Positions 44,231 through 57,283 of a DNA stretch of 64,000 bases are shown here, in pieces. Within the stretch, counting starts at the first letter, position 1. The number at the start of each line of letters is the position of its first letter. The DNA lies in assembly GCA_030374765.1 (NCBI GenBank), contig JARGXX010000073.1, forward strand, positions 124,001 to 188,000. Direction: 5' to 3'. The notes beneath the pieces are model-generated. The model had not been told where the DNA came from and did no database searches. It saw only the letters and a program-made list of their open reading frames with translations. The translations under genes were made by a program, and so were the position numbers. This DNA is from Agarophyton chilense. Its lineage: Eukaryota; Rhodophyta; Florideophyceae; Gracilariales; Gracilariaceae.

Positions 44231-44740
44231 GGCTGCCGCGAACCCGAACGGAGATGCCATTATCGGGCACGTAAACAATGGAATATAAAGGAACGCCTCA
44301 CCGTAGAATCGATGAAGTAACCACGGCAGAGGTACACGTGGGTGAACAGTGTTGCAGGTTTCATTAATTGTTTTATTTTTAAGTTAGAATGGGGCATGAT
44401 CTACGATAGGGCCTGAGCCGAGAGGCCCCTAAGTACCTGAGCTCTGCCACAACTCTTGGCCGTAAAACGGTACGCACGCATAGCCTTTCGCATTCGTCGT
44501 CCTCACAGATCAGCGAATATTTCGAACGGTTCTACAACAGTTTTACAAGCCGTCCATTTTCTCTGCACGTTTTTGATTGTGCCTGGTGGCAGCAAACGCC
44601 AATTTCATCTACCCCCGACAAGTGTTTCCCTGTGTAATCGGGGTATTTTCACAGATAACTCTCAACCGCTCGTTATAATCCTGCTTTTAGGAAATGCCCT
44701 GCATTGGTCTCCTAACTTAGGAGTGAGATTTGCAAACGAC
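44170..44740 (+). repeat. LTR-like block between two parts of Gypsy fossils
   Basis: Holds GCCCACGTGG (44221-44230) and an AT-rich run TGTTTTATTTTTAAG (near 44369), comparable to GGCCACGTGG and the ATTTTATTTAATTTTTAG run of the young chromovirus LTR read on its own strand. Limits are estimated from the distance to the following gag. Only one such block is seen between pol on the left and gag on the right. Confidence 0.4.
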
Positions 44741-44749
44741 TGATGTCCA

Positions 44750-47390
44750 ATAAGTCACAGATTCAGCTCGAGAATGTGAATCGTTTGGAATTTTGAAACT
44801 GTACCGCCTCGCGTACAACCGTGTAGTAATGGCTGACTAAGATCCTGCCCTGTCTGCTTCGGTTCCCCCGCACGGAGTTTCTGATTCCGCTTCGGTTGGC
44901 CTCCGGAGCACTCGAAGCACTGCGCAACCCTGCTCCTGTCCAGCAGACAACCCTGAAAATCTATTCTGTAAGGGTTCTTTTCGCATTCACACTCCAATTT
45001 AGGGAAGGATTTTGACGCTTGTCACGAGCGCTGCTCAAAGTCCTTCCGTAGACGACCCGCTTGCCTAGCAAATAGCTTTTGGAAAATTCTCTGCCCGCGC
45101 GCTACGAAAGAAATTCGAGCTCTATGTGCTCCCGCAAATACGTACGGATATTTGTGTGAATATACCCATGGCGGTTGAGGAGTACCTAAACGAACGGATT
45201 CCTAGCCTTTTACGAAAGACCTTCTGCTGCTCATCCAGTGTGTGCTTCAAAGGTTACCCTCCAAATCCCAGCCGGATGTTACCGAACGAGATGCTCAGGG
45301 TGGGCCCGTGCCTGCCCTTTTGGCTGCCATCGACCAGCCAGCCCTTTCCAAATTTAGTCCAAACCGAACTGATAGGGCACCCAAACGCGCCTATAGGAAC
45401 TGCTTGGATACGATGGACCTGTAAATGGTACGCCCGGTTTTGTACCTTATGGCAGGCGTACCCCAGGTAGGTCCACACAGAGAGTGCGACAGTTTCTCTG
45501 AAGATGGCAGGAACCACCGCAGCAGCCGCGGCATGTCGGGTAGGCCCTACGATTTGGATCGCAAAAACCGTAGAGGGAAGAACTGCAGATGCCGCAAGAG
45601 GCACAGTTCTTTCAATTCTAACTCTTGCTCTGGCCGTAAACTATGTTCGGTTGCAGATTCCAAGGTGGACCGCGACGCCGATTACCGAATTCCCGCACGT
45701 GACAAATCCGAACCGTATCATTCCCGCTCGAGTAGGCCTGCACCTACGCGTATGAAGCAATTGAAAGACCTTTTTGCAAAGGTGACAGACTACCGTACGC
45801 ATTGTCTGTTTAATCGTTCGGATACATACAACTCTCGCATGGCTCGGAAGATCCCAAGCTACCGAAAGAAGTTGAATGTCCACATAAAGGGAGATTCCTT
45901 GTTTGGCTCAGACCCAATATCGGGTATGCATTTTGTCCAGCCGCTTAAAACCGCTTGCAACCAAAACAAACGTACCGAAGGGGCAGTGCTTTGGTGCTTC
46001 CAGCCTTTCTTTACCGGCCCGGCACAAGCACATGTGCAATCCCGAATTCTGGAAGAGTCACGTGCTGCAGACTTACAGCACCGTGAGTCCCTCAAATACT
46101 ATTCGAAATTAATCAACTTTTTGTTGACTACGTACTCGACGGGAGAGATAATCGCCGATGCGTACGCCAAAGTCGCCCTGTACGGGCAGTTGTCGGAAAT
46201 CTCCGAAATGTTATATGACAAGAAGCTGTGGATATCGGCACTGTGGTGCGGCAATGTCTGCAATAATCGGCGTTTGAAGTCCATCTCTTTCGAAGGACTT
46301 CTCCCATGAATTCGGTCTAAGGTGCACACTTATCTCATGACGCATCCCGCTATCGGTTACGACGCGCTCGCGCGGTACGCTGAGTCGTACGATGATACAC
46401 CCCATGCGTCAAGGCAACAATCCGTCCGGGTTGACCCAACCGATACAACTGCTCGGCAATACACCCGAAGAAAAGTTCTGAGCGTCAACAGCCCTTCAAA
46501 CTCGAGTCACACGAATTCGAATAGCAACGAGCACGTGCGCGCCTTCCAAAGGTGGTTAGTTCCCATCTCTCCCTATGACTCCTACTATATCCACTGCATC
46601 TTGCTGTACGGTCTCCATCTTTTCCGATATCCCCACGCAACCGCCTGGGCCCACCGCACAGTCATCTCGACCCTTTCATAGCGGTGGGCAATTCCTGGAC
46701 AGATGGTGTCGGATTTTCCTTTCGCGGGAGCGGAATCACTGTCAGATGCTGACTACAAAAGTCCGTTCGTCTTTTTTAGCCATTCCAGAGGGTAAATACA
46801 TGCAACCTCGCGACGAAGGTTACTACAGTTCTCGGCTGCATGGTACAAATGGAAATACGTAGAACTCCGGTAGGAACAATACAGACAAAATGGTACTTAC
46901 GATTCCAAACGGTAGAGCCCGAGGCACTCCCTCTGTTTTTTTGCTGACGAATACGAATCAGTTTCAGAAAACGAACGGAAAGGTTCGTAGAGGCGCACGA
47001 CTCTTTGGAAACACAGCGCCTCATACAACCGGACGGCCAAGATCCAAATTCCGACTCGGATGAGCCTATTCCAGTTTATATGGTAGAAGAATACCATTTG
47101 GATGATTCTGTTGTACTGTTAAAGGTCGCGAACTTTAAAGTGCCTCTTTCCGTTGGATTTAGTTCTACTGTCATGTGCCCTCTCACGAGGGTACTCGACA
47201 CTGGAGCGGTACCAAAACTCATCCACGAACGGCATATCCCATTGCAATGACAGTTTAACATAGTTTCTCGTTCGGTTCCCAACATTACAGTTCGCCTAAT
47301 AGTAATTTCAGCCTGGCAATAGCAGAAAACATCGAAATAAAAATAGAAACCTTGCACATCGGCAGCATTCAACCAAACTCTCATATTACA
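44750..47390 (+). mobile_element. Gypsy fossil, gag and protease part, relative of the young chromovirus
   Basis: Gag similarity starts near 45126 (LPQIRTD, EEYLNERIPSLL against LWPQLRTW, ESFLEARLNRAL) and continues in an open stretch 45425-46309 (FFTGPAQAHV, LLTTYSTGEIIADAYA, CGNVCNNRRLKS against FFLTGQAKVHV, LLETYASDDYIMDAYQ, CGNVFSEGRLKR). A protease start follows near 47180-47250 (RVLDTGAVPKLIH). The rest of pol is missing; a different element begins by about 47450. Broken several times. Confidence 0.75.
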
Positions 47391-47915
47391 ACAACGCAGG
47401 TGTCCTTGCCCGCATTCCGTCTGAAATCATCCACGCAGCCCTGCATCACGTGAACTGCTTGCCCCAAAACTCTCCCCGTACAATCATCACCGTATCTTAC
47501 GCGCTACAAACTCTATGCCCCCCTTCATCTTTTATCATCTGTCGCCCCAAAGCGGCTCCGCATTCCGCACCATTCTTCACTGCTGCGTTTCCCGTTGCAC
47601 CTTCTCCGCGCGCATCATCCCTGTTCTACAGCGTCACCAGCGCAGGTGCCCTCACTGGCTCTCATCCACAACATGCACGCCCCCAGTAGCCATGAACCTC
47701 TTTCCTCCACGCAAAAAAAACCACAAGTCCACTATTCAACGCCACGACCCTCTCTCTATCTCAAACCGCCCCTGTGATAACTTACTATTAGCAGAAGAAA
47801 ATTTCTACGATCACCAGCAACATACCCTCTCCCTCCACACCGCAGAAGCACAACACATCGCTAACTGCCCTCTCTGCTTCGTCTCATCATCCGCCCCACT
47901 CCCTTACTCTCCCCC

Positions 47916-48588
47916 TCACAACGTGAGCGCAGGTTAGGTAAAGGAAAAGGAAGATGAGGGGGAAAAGACGAGAAGAAGAGAAAAATAAAAGAAGAGAAAC
48001 AAAGGAAGGTAGTCAGCCTTGACAATTTACTTCGATCGTTGGCGACCGTCATTGAAAACTATATCTACCTCGCACGCACTTCCACCGCCAGTGCTGACCG
48101 TCGGCGGGTCACCCACGTCTCACACCTTGCCACTGTGCGACGAGGAGTTGCGCGCCAAAACAATTTCAAACATGAAGCATATCAAATAAAAACTCAAAAA
48201 ATCATCCAAAGTGGTGCGCCAGTGCCAACCACCCCGCGCAGCCCAGACTCGGCTGTTACGGCCAAACCTCGTATCCAGCCCACATTCGAACATTCTCTCC
48301 AACTGCATAGCCCGTGCTCCTTCAGTGCTCTCGTCCAATCAAATCGCTCCACTTGGGCCGAAGCCCCAACACGCCCCATTAGAACCAAACCACTTATCCA
48401 TACCACGTTGCATGAGGGCATTTGCAGTAGCCAATCAGATGGTCGTTTCACGTTGAGATTGAGATGAGGCGCATATGCGTTTTTCAGCGGAGGGTGCCCA
48501 AAGATGCCCATGCTTAAATCCACTTTTTGTTTTCCACTATTTCCAACACTCCAAAGGGCTTGGGGGCACAGTCGACCAAACCTCAACA
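47916..48588 (-). repeat. LTR of the second Copia element (3' LTR of the element)
   Basis: Direct copy of 53797-54469. Inner neighbour on the minus strand is the purine run GAGGAAGAG (48589-48597), the polypurine tract. Contains a purine-rich stretch (47935-48010) and many CCAAT-like strings. Confidence 0.94.
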
Positions 48589-51500
48589 CTCTTCCTCGAC
48601 TGGTCGGCCAAGTCCAACACGGTCCACGTTATTGTTGTGAAGACCTGGGCCAAGTGGTTTAGTTAAGAAGTCCGCATCATTGTCTTCACTTGGAACGTAC
48701 GTCACATTGATGTGACTATCCTTGACTAGTTCCCGAACGAAGTGCAACTTAACGTCAATGTGCTTAGCGCGACCCGACGGACAGCGTTCACCAGTTGCCC
48801 AGTCAATGGCGCACTGGTTGTCCGAACGAATGGGCACAGCACCTTGCACTTTCCATCCAATCTCCTTAAGCACACGCTTCAACCAAATAACCTCCTGACA
48901 CGCAAGCGTCAAAGCATAATACTCGGCCTCGCCGGTAGACAACGCCACCGAAGCCTGTCTTCTTGCGCCCCACATACATGTCGCTTTGCCAAGCTTCACT
49001 AAGAAACCAGACATTGACTTGCGATCACGCGTGTCCGCAGCGTAGTCAGAGTCAACGTACGCCTCCAGTTTCACCATGCCAGAGTGATAGTGCACACCAT
49101 GTTCAGTTGTACCGCGAAGGTAACGAAGAACCCGCTTCGCCGCCTTGTGACAGTAGGCCGTGGGCGATTTCTGAAAACGAGCCAAGATTATGACGGGTGC
49201 TAATATATCCAACCGAGTTCTCAGTGCCAAATACAAAAGCGATCCAATGATCTGCTGGTACAGCTGAGTATCCTGGATGGATTTGTCTTTCTCAGATGTC
49301 CACCCGGTAAAAAAAGATTCTACCGTAGGGGTGCATGCCGGCTTGGATCGCTGAAACCCGAAACGGCGCAACACGCTTTCCGTGTAGAGTGACTGACCAA
49401 GATACAGCGACACAGGTCGACCATCTGAATCTAAAGTCCATTTGAAGTCAACGCCAAGGTACAAGTTCACTTCGTCCGCCACACGCAGCTCGTAAAACGA
49501 CTTAAGCTCCTCCAAAATCGCATCACGTTCCATGGCAGAAGTTGTGAATATTAGCAAGTCATCCACATAAACTAGCACGAACGCATCCTCATTGCTCTCG
49601 TTTTGGCGGCGAAACACGCAAGGTGCACTCGGTAACTCTTCAAAACATATGCTTTTCATATCCTTGCATAGTTTGTTGTGCCATGCCAAGTGCGCTTGCT
49701 TCAGTCCATAGATAGCCTTGAGCAATTTGAAGCATCGTGAAGTCACGCCAGGTATACCTCGAGGTGACATGATCCACACATCTTCCTCAAGTTCGCCATT
49801 GAGAAACGCAGTCTTCACATCCACCTGTACCACATACATGCGCAAGCATAACGTCAGATACAAGAATATGCGAACCAAAGAGAACGAAACAACTGGTGCA
49901 TAAGTCTCCATGTAGTCCTGACCATATGTTTGGTGGTTTCCACCGGCTACAACACGAGCCTTAAAACGTTCAACTGACCCATCAGCATTGCGCTTTACCT
50001 TCAGTATGACATGAGTTGGTAGTGGTTGTGAAGCAGGAGAGTCATCAGGTTTCCAAGTTTGCTTCGACTCCAGTGATGAAAACTCTTCATCGACGGCTGC
50101 TTGCCACATGGTACGCTCCTCCGCACTGGCCGACATTGCCTCTTTGAGTGAGGGCTCATCACTAGTAGTGACTTTGACTTGCGATGTACAGTGAGCAGAC
50201 CCTGCCATGAACCACCTCAGAGGTTGACGGCGCGTGCGCCGCGGGTAGCCTGGTTCCGTATCAGCGTTGGCAGATGTATCAAGGTCATCAGCAGCACTTT
50301 CGTCATCACTTTCGGAATCCTGTGCATCGTCTTCATTGCTGCCGGAGTCTGACTCCGACTGCCTGAGTGCTAGAATCAGGTGCGAGGATCCGTCATGAAC
50401 CACCTCCTCCTCAACATTATCGACGGAGAAGGTATCCGATTCGTCATCAATGCTATCACATAATCCCATATCAGAGCTATAGTCAGCATCTGACGCACTT
50501 TCATCATCCATGTAGTTGGCAAGAGATGATGCGCCAGGGAACTTGGATTCATCAAAAGTAACATGTCGTGACTCAATAATACGCGGAGTACCATCATTAT
50601 CAACGACGAGTACCTTGTACACACCATGCTCAAGAGTCTCCAAGTACACTCCCTCAGTGCACGAGACTCGAACTTGGGTCCACGCGGAGTCCTTAGCACG
50701 AATGCAGTGCATCCAAACACACGCACGTGCTTCAACAAAGGTTTATTTCCAGTTACCAGAAAGTAGGGACTGTTGTTAACAGTAGAATGTTGCACTCGAT
50801 TACGCACAAAGATAACATGTTTCAGCGCATATGGCCACAAACATTCTGGTAGATCGGCTTGGATCAGCAACGATCGAGCAGCTTCCACCATGGTACGATT
50901 GATGCGCTCAGCTATAGCGTTGTGTTCGGGGGTGTATGGAGCAGAGAAAGAAGTGAGGCCATGTCCTGCTGCCAAGTTCTCTTGCAGGGCAATGTATTCT
51001 TCTGCACCGTCCGAGTGCAAACTTTTGATATGCACTCCTCCAAGCTGCTTAAACTTTGCCGCAATACCCACAAACACATCACTAAGAGCACTGCGATGGA
51101 TCACCAGACCTAGGAACACATACCGTGAGTGATCATCGAGGAATGTACATGCATATTGAAACTTGTCCGGAAAAGACTTTTCCAGAGGACCTACAATATC
51201 CGAGTGCACAATGTCACCAACCGCGGATGCATGTTCAAAGTGACCTGGGAACGGAAGCTTATGAGCCTTGCCAAGTCGACATGCTCGGCATACCTCCTCC
51301 ATGTCACACAAGTGCGGCACTCCATCTGCGTACTTGTGTACATGTTGCAGATCACGTCGGTTGATGTGAGCCAGTCGTCGGTGCCACAGTTGAGTCTCCG
51401 TAGACTTTGTCGAAAGCGCAAGTTCCACACCAGCATGCCCTAAAGGTTGAGGCAGTGTGTACATGCGAGATACCTTGTCACGATCACCAATGCCCACCTC

Positions 51501-52883
51501 AAAACCATTTGACTCTAGCGTCAAACGTACACTGTGACGACCGAAGAGCGACTCAATACCTTTGTCGGCCAAACACCCGGTTGAAACCAAGTTGTATCCC
51601 AGAGCAGGGGTCAGTAGGGCATCACTCAGACGTATGTTCGCATTGTCCAAAGGAATGATCACCTCTCCGCGTTGTTTAGATGTAACAGATGTGTTATCGG
51701 CAAGCATCACTGTTCTTTCGTCGCAAGGTTCAAGTGAACCGGGCACGAACGCACAAACAGAATGGAAGCAATGTATTGTCGCACCGCTGTCTGCGTAGGT
51801 ACTCAGGTCATTCGGCGGAACTATAGTGGTCCTTTCCACAGTTGCACCAGCAATTTCGTTTTTGCCAGACTTTCCAGAAGACTTGCTCGAGGCGCTTCTA
51901 CCACTACTGCCACCCATTCGCTTGGGTTGTGGCGACAGTTTATCGAGGATACTCTGCGGCAAGTGGTTGTCCGGGTTGTCCGGATTCATAAAGCAACGAT
52001 CTTGTGTGTGTCCATCGCGATCACAGAAGTCGCAATAATGTCCATTGCTCGATCCAGAACGATCAAACGATGACGATCTCAAGGCGGCAGCAAGTGCACG
52101 AGCAGTAGACTCAATGTCGGAGTGACCATCAGACTCCTCATCTTCGTTGTTTGCACTACTGCGGGTACGATTAGTCGATTCAGAATGTCGACCAGATTTT
52201 TTCCTGCCCTTCTTCTTGCGACGTGAACTACGTTCAGACGGCCTTGCAGACACCTGTTTCGCGTTGTATTCATCTATGAGGGTCGTGGCCACGTAGTCCC
52301 ATGTAAGCTCAGCGATATCCTTGGTTCGAAGAGCTGCAGCAGTAGACTCCAGTGTGCAATGGGGATCAATAGAAGCAAGTAACATGGGAGCTTTGTGCGA
52401 CTCCGGTACTGCCGCATCCTTCCCCATGCGCTCTAACTGAGCAAATAACGCAGTGTACTGGTCCACATAGCCTGACATATTCTGACCATTGTATTCCATA
52501 CGGAATAGTTGAGTCTGCACAGCAATTCTGGATACAGTACGATTGGACGCATACCGTGCATCAAGTAATGCGAGCATGCGCGCCGGGTCGTCGTCGACAT
52601 CCATGACCACACGAAGTGGCGCATCACCCAAGGCGCATATTATGATTCCACATGCCTTCTCGCGCTTGGCGACAACTCGAGCGCTATCAAGAGCGGTATC
52701 CGATGTTGCTTCAGTAGTTGCTGAATACGCAGAATCGGATTCCACAACGTTCCACACACCTTTAACACGGCACGCAGCACGAAGGCGATGGCGCCATAGG
52801 GCATAATCATCACCACGCCTTCCATGAAAACGAGGGATTTTCATCCCGGTAGTACTTTCGGATTCCATTTCCGTGTCCGACAT
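48583..52883 (-). pseudogene. Gag-pol of the second Copia element
   Basis: Starts with ATG at 52883. In order: gag (DYALWRHRLRAACRVKGVW, MLLASIDPHCTLES-type region), zinc knuckle (CDFCDRDGHTQDRC), protease (TYADSGATIHCF), integrase zinc finger (HRRLAHINRRDL ... CRACRLGK) and core (SDIVGPL, HSDGAEEY, YTPEHNAIAERINR), reverse transcriptase (VVQVDVKTAFLNGELEEDVW, LVYVDDLLIF), and RNase H (YVDSDYAADTRDR, TGEAEYYAL, HIDVKLHFVRE). About one break; otherwise open over some 1400 codons. Confidence 0.94.
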
Positions 52884-53780
52884 ATTTCAGTCTGTTATCC
52901 ACGAAGCAGATAGAACGGAACCAAACGAAATTAATTAGTAGAGGGAAGCAGAGTGAGGGACTCAATGCCTTGGGAAGTTTAAGAAAAGGGCCACGAGCAG
53001 TGATGAATTCGTGGCCGAGCTTGCCCGAACGGAGTATCCCAACTCAAACGTTCGACAGCGAGGACGACAGCGGAGACTTTTGACGTAGCCTGCAACGCTC
53101 ACCGAGACGCGTCTCGTACGCGATCACAAGCGGAGCTCGGGTGCTCCCACGCTTGGAGTATACTCACGGGCAGTGGCAGAAGGCGTACCCAGAACAGACA
53201 AACTTCTCGACTTCGGGTTGAAACTTCTTAATTGAACCTACCGAGACTTGCTCGAGGTAGGCGGGAGCACTGGCGGGAGAAATTACCTCCGCTACCCTAA
53301 AGGATGATCCCCTGGACCCTGGTTACTCTCTCCAGGTGAGGTACGCTTTGATTACCTACCGAACTCTGCGCACTTCAGAGTCCGGCGCTTTTAGTCCCTA
53401 CGAGGCGTCCCAAGGAGGGGTGTCGTCAAGATACACTTCCCCCAGTTGAACCAAGCTAGCCTCTTGCGGGAAAGTAGCGCGGTCGTGCGGTGTAGTACGG
53501 TTGCTCCTACACTTCCAAGCCCAATTCATCGACCTCCGTACTCTACGGACGCAGAGCAGGATTTGGCAGACTTCCCGGTCTCGTGTCAAGGGGGTACTAA
53601 CAAACGCGATATGTTTTCGCCACCAAGGAGGATGTCTGCAGGGTACACGCCTGTCGCAAAACAAAATAACTTCTTGAATCCAGATGAGCGTTAGTCGTAG
53701 ATCGCGCACCTGTCGCAGTAGGGAATCTTCTTGAATCCAAATAAATGTTAGTTGGGCGTGACGTCTGCGAAGAGTCGACG

Positions 53781-53796
53781 CTCTGGGCCCATAAAC
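53781..53796 (-). promoter_or_regulatory. Primer-binding site of the second Copia element
   Basis: Directly abuts the 5' LTR. On the plus strand it reads CTCTGGGCCCATAAAC, which matches the anticodon arm of eukaryotic initiator methionine tRNA (CTGGGCCCATAAC). The element therefore seems to be primed by an internal fragment of that tRNA, as Drosophila copia is. Confidence 0.8.
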
Positions 53797-54469
53797 TCAC
53801 AACGTGAGCGCAGGTTAGGTAAAGGAAAAGGAAGATGAGGGGGAAAAGACGAGAAGAAGAGAAAAATAAAAGAAGAGAAACAAAGGAAGGTAGTCAGCCT
53901 TGACAATTTACTTCGATCGTTGGCGACCGTCATTGAAAACTATATCTACCTCGCACGCAGTTCCGCCGCCGGTGCTGACCGTCGGCGGGTCACCCACGTC
54001 TCACACCTTGCCACTGTGCGACGAGGAGTTGCGCGCCAAAACAATTTCAAACATGAAGCATATCAAATAAAAACTCAAAAAATCATCCAAAGTGGTGCAC
54101 CAGTGCCAACCACCCCGCGCAGCCCAGATTCGGCTGTTACGGCCAAACCCCGTATCCAGCCCACATTCGCCCATTCTTTCCAACTGCATAGCCCGTGCTC
54201 ATTCAGCGCTCTCGTCCAATCAAATTGCTCCACTTGGGCCGAAGCCCCAACACGCCCCATTAGAACCAGACCACTTGTCCATACCACGTTGCATGAGGGC
54301 ATTTGCAGTAGCCAATCAGATGGCCGTTTCACGTTGAGATTGAGATGAGGCGCATATGCGTTTTTCCGCGGAGGGTGCCCAAAAGTGCCCATGCTTAAAT
54401 CCACTTTTTGTTTTCCACTATTTCCAACACTCCAAAGGGCTTGGGGGCACAGTCGACCAAACCTCAACA
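53797..54469 (-). repeat. LTR of the second Copia element (5' LTR of the element)
   Basis: Direct copy of 47916-48588, about 2-3% different. The gag-pol promoter should lie here on the minus strand. Confidence 0.94.
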
Positions 54470-57283
54470 CCCCCTTCACCTGCATCTGCCAACAACCACA
54501 TGTAGATCAGATCGTCCTCTACATCTTCTCCATCGCATTCAATCTCGGCCACCAAAAAGCGGACGAGCTCATCCCCGTCCTCAAGAACCAAAGCTTCGAC
54601 AAGTTAACCTTCCAGCGAACCATCTCCTCCGCCCACCAATACACCGACCTCCAGGAAAAACTCTTCAAGCGCCGCATCGATTCCTTCGGCTTCGTCGCAC
54701 ACACCATCACCGACAGTCTCAACTGCTTGTCCGCATCCGTTCACCTCATAAACCCGATAGATGTCTTTAAGTATCAGCTCTGCCTCGCACACCACCACAA
54801 CATCTTCTTCCACTTTATGGCCTAAAAGTAGTCATCCAGTACCCTCGCCTTTTCTCACCCCATGGCCGCCTCTCTCGGGCACAGTGCCTTCCCCGCACTT
54901 CAATCCTCCATCATGCTGTCAAAAAACGACGAATCATATTTCACTGCCCCCAAACAAACGGAATTGACTCCTTCATCGGCTTCATCCAGCTCTACGCGTA
55001 CCAGTCCCCCACCTCCCTCATAGCCTCCTCCGTCACCGTGTACCCCCTCCACACCACCCTCCTCTACTTCTCGGACTCGTCCAGACAAAAATTCATCTCT
55101 CTAAACCTCACCTTCGTCGGTTGCCTCCCAACCTCCTTCCAAACCACGACACCTGGCCCCGACGGAGACGCGTTCCACCGCTCGTCGGCAGATATTCATC
55201 TCTAAAAAAGAATAAAACTCACACAAGCCGCGATCCAAAACTATCCTCCAACCACTTTTCTCTCTCGGTCTCTTCGGCTTCCCCTTCCGCGACGCTCACA
55301 AAAGTCCTCCGCCAATTTCACCCGGTCGCCGCAAGCTACTGCGCAGACATCCACGACTCCAACGACATCCTATCCATCTCCCATAAAACACACTCCAAGA
55401 GACCCTGTCACAGATGTCTCTTCACTCGCTCCTTCCTCTTCGACCTCCTTCACAACGCTCCCTCCCGCCCCCACCCTACATCACACCTCAAACACTCGAA
55501 AGCTGCAAGTGAAAGGACTCAGAGCTCTCCAAGAAATTTCCCTTGCGAAAAACAGCTCAGCTCCATTTTCGAATCCTACCCCCTCCACACCATCTCCCAA
55601 GAGCTAGCCCCCCCCACAGCATCTTCGCATTCGAAGCCCTCCATAACTTCTACCTCGGAATACTCCAGCTCATCAAATCCAAATCCATTAAAAGTCTCAA
55701 GTCCGAATCGCTCTTCACAACCATTACACCCTCCAACACCTCCCGCTACTTCCTGTCCGTCCGCTCCTCCATACTAAACTACTCAAAATCCATTACCGCT
55801 GCGAACGAAGCTCACTCCCCCGCCCGAGGTCTGCGAATCAACTCCTCCACATCCGACAGTGCTCGTAACCTCAACCGATTTTTCACTCTGGCAGGCATAC
55901 GCGGCATGCTGCAAGCCAAAGACGACCACTATCTCGAAATTTTCTTGCCCTTCATCGGCGCTTTCTTCAAAACATGCTGCAACGAAGAACAAGCCGCCCC
56001 GGTCATCGCGGTCTTCACCAAATACACCGAACTACTCCTAATACGCATGAGCTATGAAAGCGTCCCAAAATAGACAAAAGATACACTCGCAACACTCGAA
56101 GACCACATTAGCTCCTTCAAACTCGTGGCATTCATCACCCTCAGCACTCACCAGACCTCCAACCTTTGCACTCTCAAATTCCACCTCCTCAATCACATTT
56201 TCGAAGACATTGAATTATACGGCGGCCTCCACTTCAAAGATGCCGGCATATACGAACACGTCCACACCCTCTTCAAAGCCCATTACCACCACACTTCCAA
56301 GAGACGATCCACCGCCCACACCGAAACCATCCGCTCTATTGACCGTTTGCACGCACTATAGCATTGGAACCCCCTCCCTGCTCACCTCTCTCTCTCCTTC
56401 TCCTTTCCTCAAACTTCTCTAACACCCCGTCAGCCCGTCTTTGTCTGTAACGGCAGAACCATACCACTCTCAGCTCTCATCCCTCACACAGGCCTCTCTG
56501 CCTCAACCCCCTATTCAACCCAGCCTCTCTAAAAGATGCCTTGTCTCGGAACACCATTTCCACCCTCTCACGAGTAAGAACCACTGCAATCCCCTCCTTC
56601 ATGACACCCTCCCTCGAAACACTTTCCTTTGACGAGCACTACCCCGACATTCATCTCTTCCATCTCACCGTCGTCAAGTCCGCTTACATCGTCGATGGAT
56701 ACGTCCCAACATAATAGAATTACCTCCCTTCCTAGAACGAAACTGCACTCAAGGATTCCAACATCCCAGTCATTCATGGCATCTTTGTCGCTCCCTCCTT
56801 CGTTCCTTCCATGTCTCCAAAGTTCTCACACGCCATCGTCGTCGGCAAAACCTCCTCCACCTCTTCCCCCACTATCTGGATGTGCAAACTCAACTTCCAC
56901 ATTCGAATCCAATCAACAACCACCTCCAACATCTCCACAGAACTCGCAGTCGTTCATTTCTTGGAGGTAGTCTACCCAAGGTACAGCATATACGAAACCC
57001 TCAACTGTATCTCCCTTTTCTGGGCCACCGACGACGAATAGAACCACACAGTGCACCATGTACCCATCTCTTCAGCTTCAACATATGAAAACGTCTCCTC
57101 TTGATTCGGTCTCATCCCAACCTCCTCTATCCTCGGCTCCGTCCATTTCTTCCAAGAGAACAACACCTCTCACCCTTTTGCACCACGCCTCGACGGGCAC
57201 TTCCACCGCTTCTACCTCAACCGTTTCTTTCGGGACCCAGGTGTGAAACAATTCATTAAACCATCGCCTAAGTTCACGTCTTC

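Larger units (their letters stand above)
47916..54469 (-). mobile_element. Second Copia LTR retrotransposon, minus strand
   Basis: LTRs of 673 bases each (47916-48588 and 53797-54469), target duplication CCCCC (47911-47915 and 54470-54474), element of 6554 bases on the minus strand. On its own strand the LTR starts TGTTGAGG and ends CACGTTGTGA. Gag-pol lies at 48583-52883 with a leader of about 900 bases before it. LTRs differ by about 2-3%, so it is young. Looks nearly whole, with about one break. It belongs to a different Copia family from 5239-19718. A further LTR of this family starts at 63817. Confidence 0.95.
47692..57245 (+). pseudogene. Transposase-like protein, split by Copia and decayed
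   Basis: Start taken at the ATG 47692 before the Copia insertion: 75 codons with a CPLC motif. The reading resumes at 54475 and changes frame several times. Recognisable stretches in order: VLYIFSIAFNLGHQKADELI (54505), YQLCLAHHHNIFFHF (54770), LLYFSDSSRQKFISL (55050), a CHRC motif near 55405, FAFEALHNFYLGILQLIK (55625), IRGMLQAKDDHYLEIFLPFI (55900), LKFHLLNHIFEDIELYGGLH with DAGIYEH and TSKRR (56170-56310), then IWMCKLNFHI and NCISLFWATDDE (56870-57040). The C-terminal K-F-H ... D-D/E-I ... E-H pattern and the CHRC motif resemble large transposases of the Plavaka/TNP2/KDZ kind, but I cannot place the family. Several stops and frame changes; not functional here. Confidence 0.45.

Noticed and set aside
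48039-48467. 142-codon frame repeated at 53920-54348
   Set aside because: Both lie inside the LTRs of the second Copia element; the repeat reflects the LTR copies, not a gene family.
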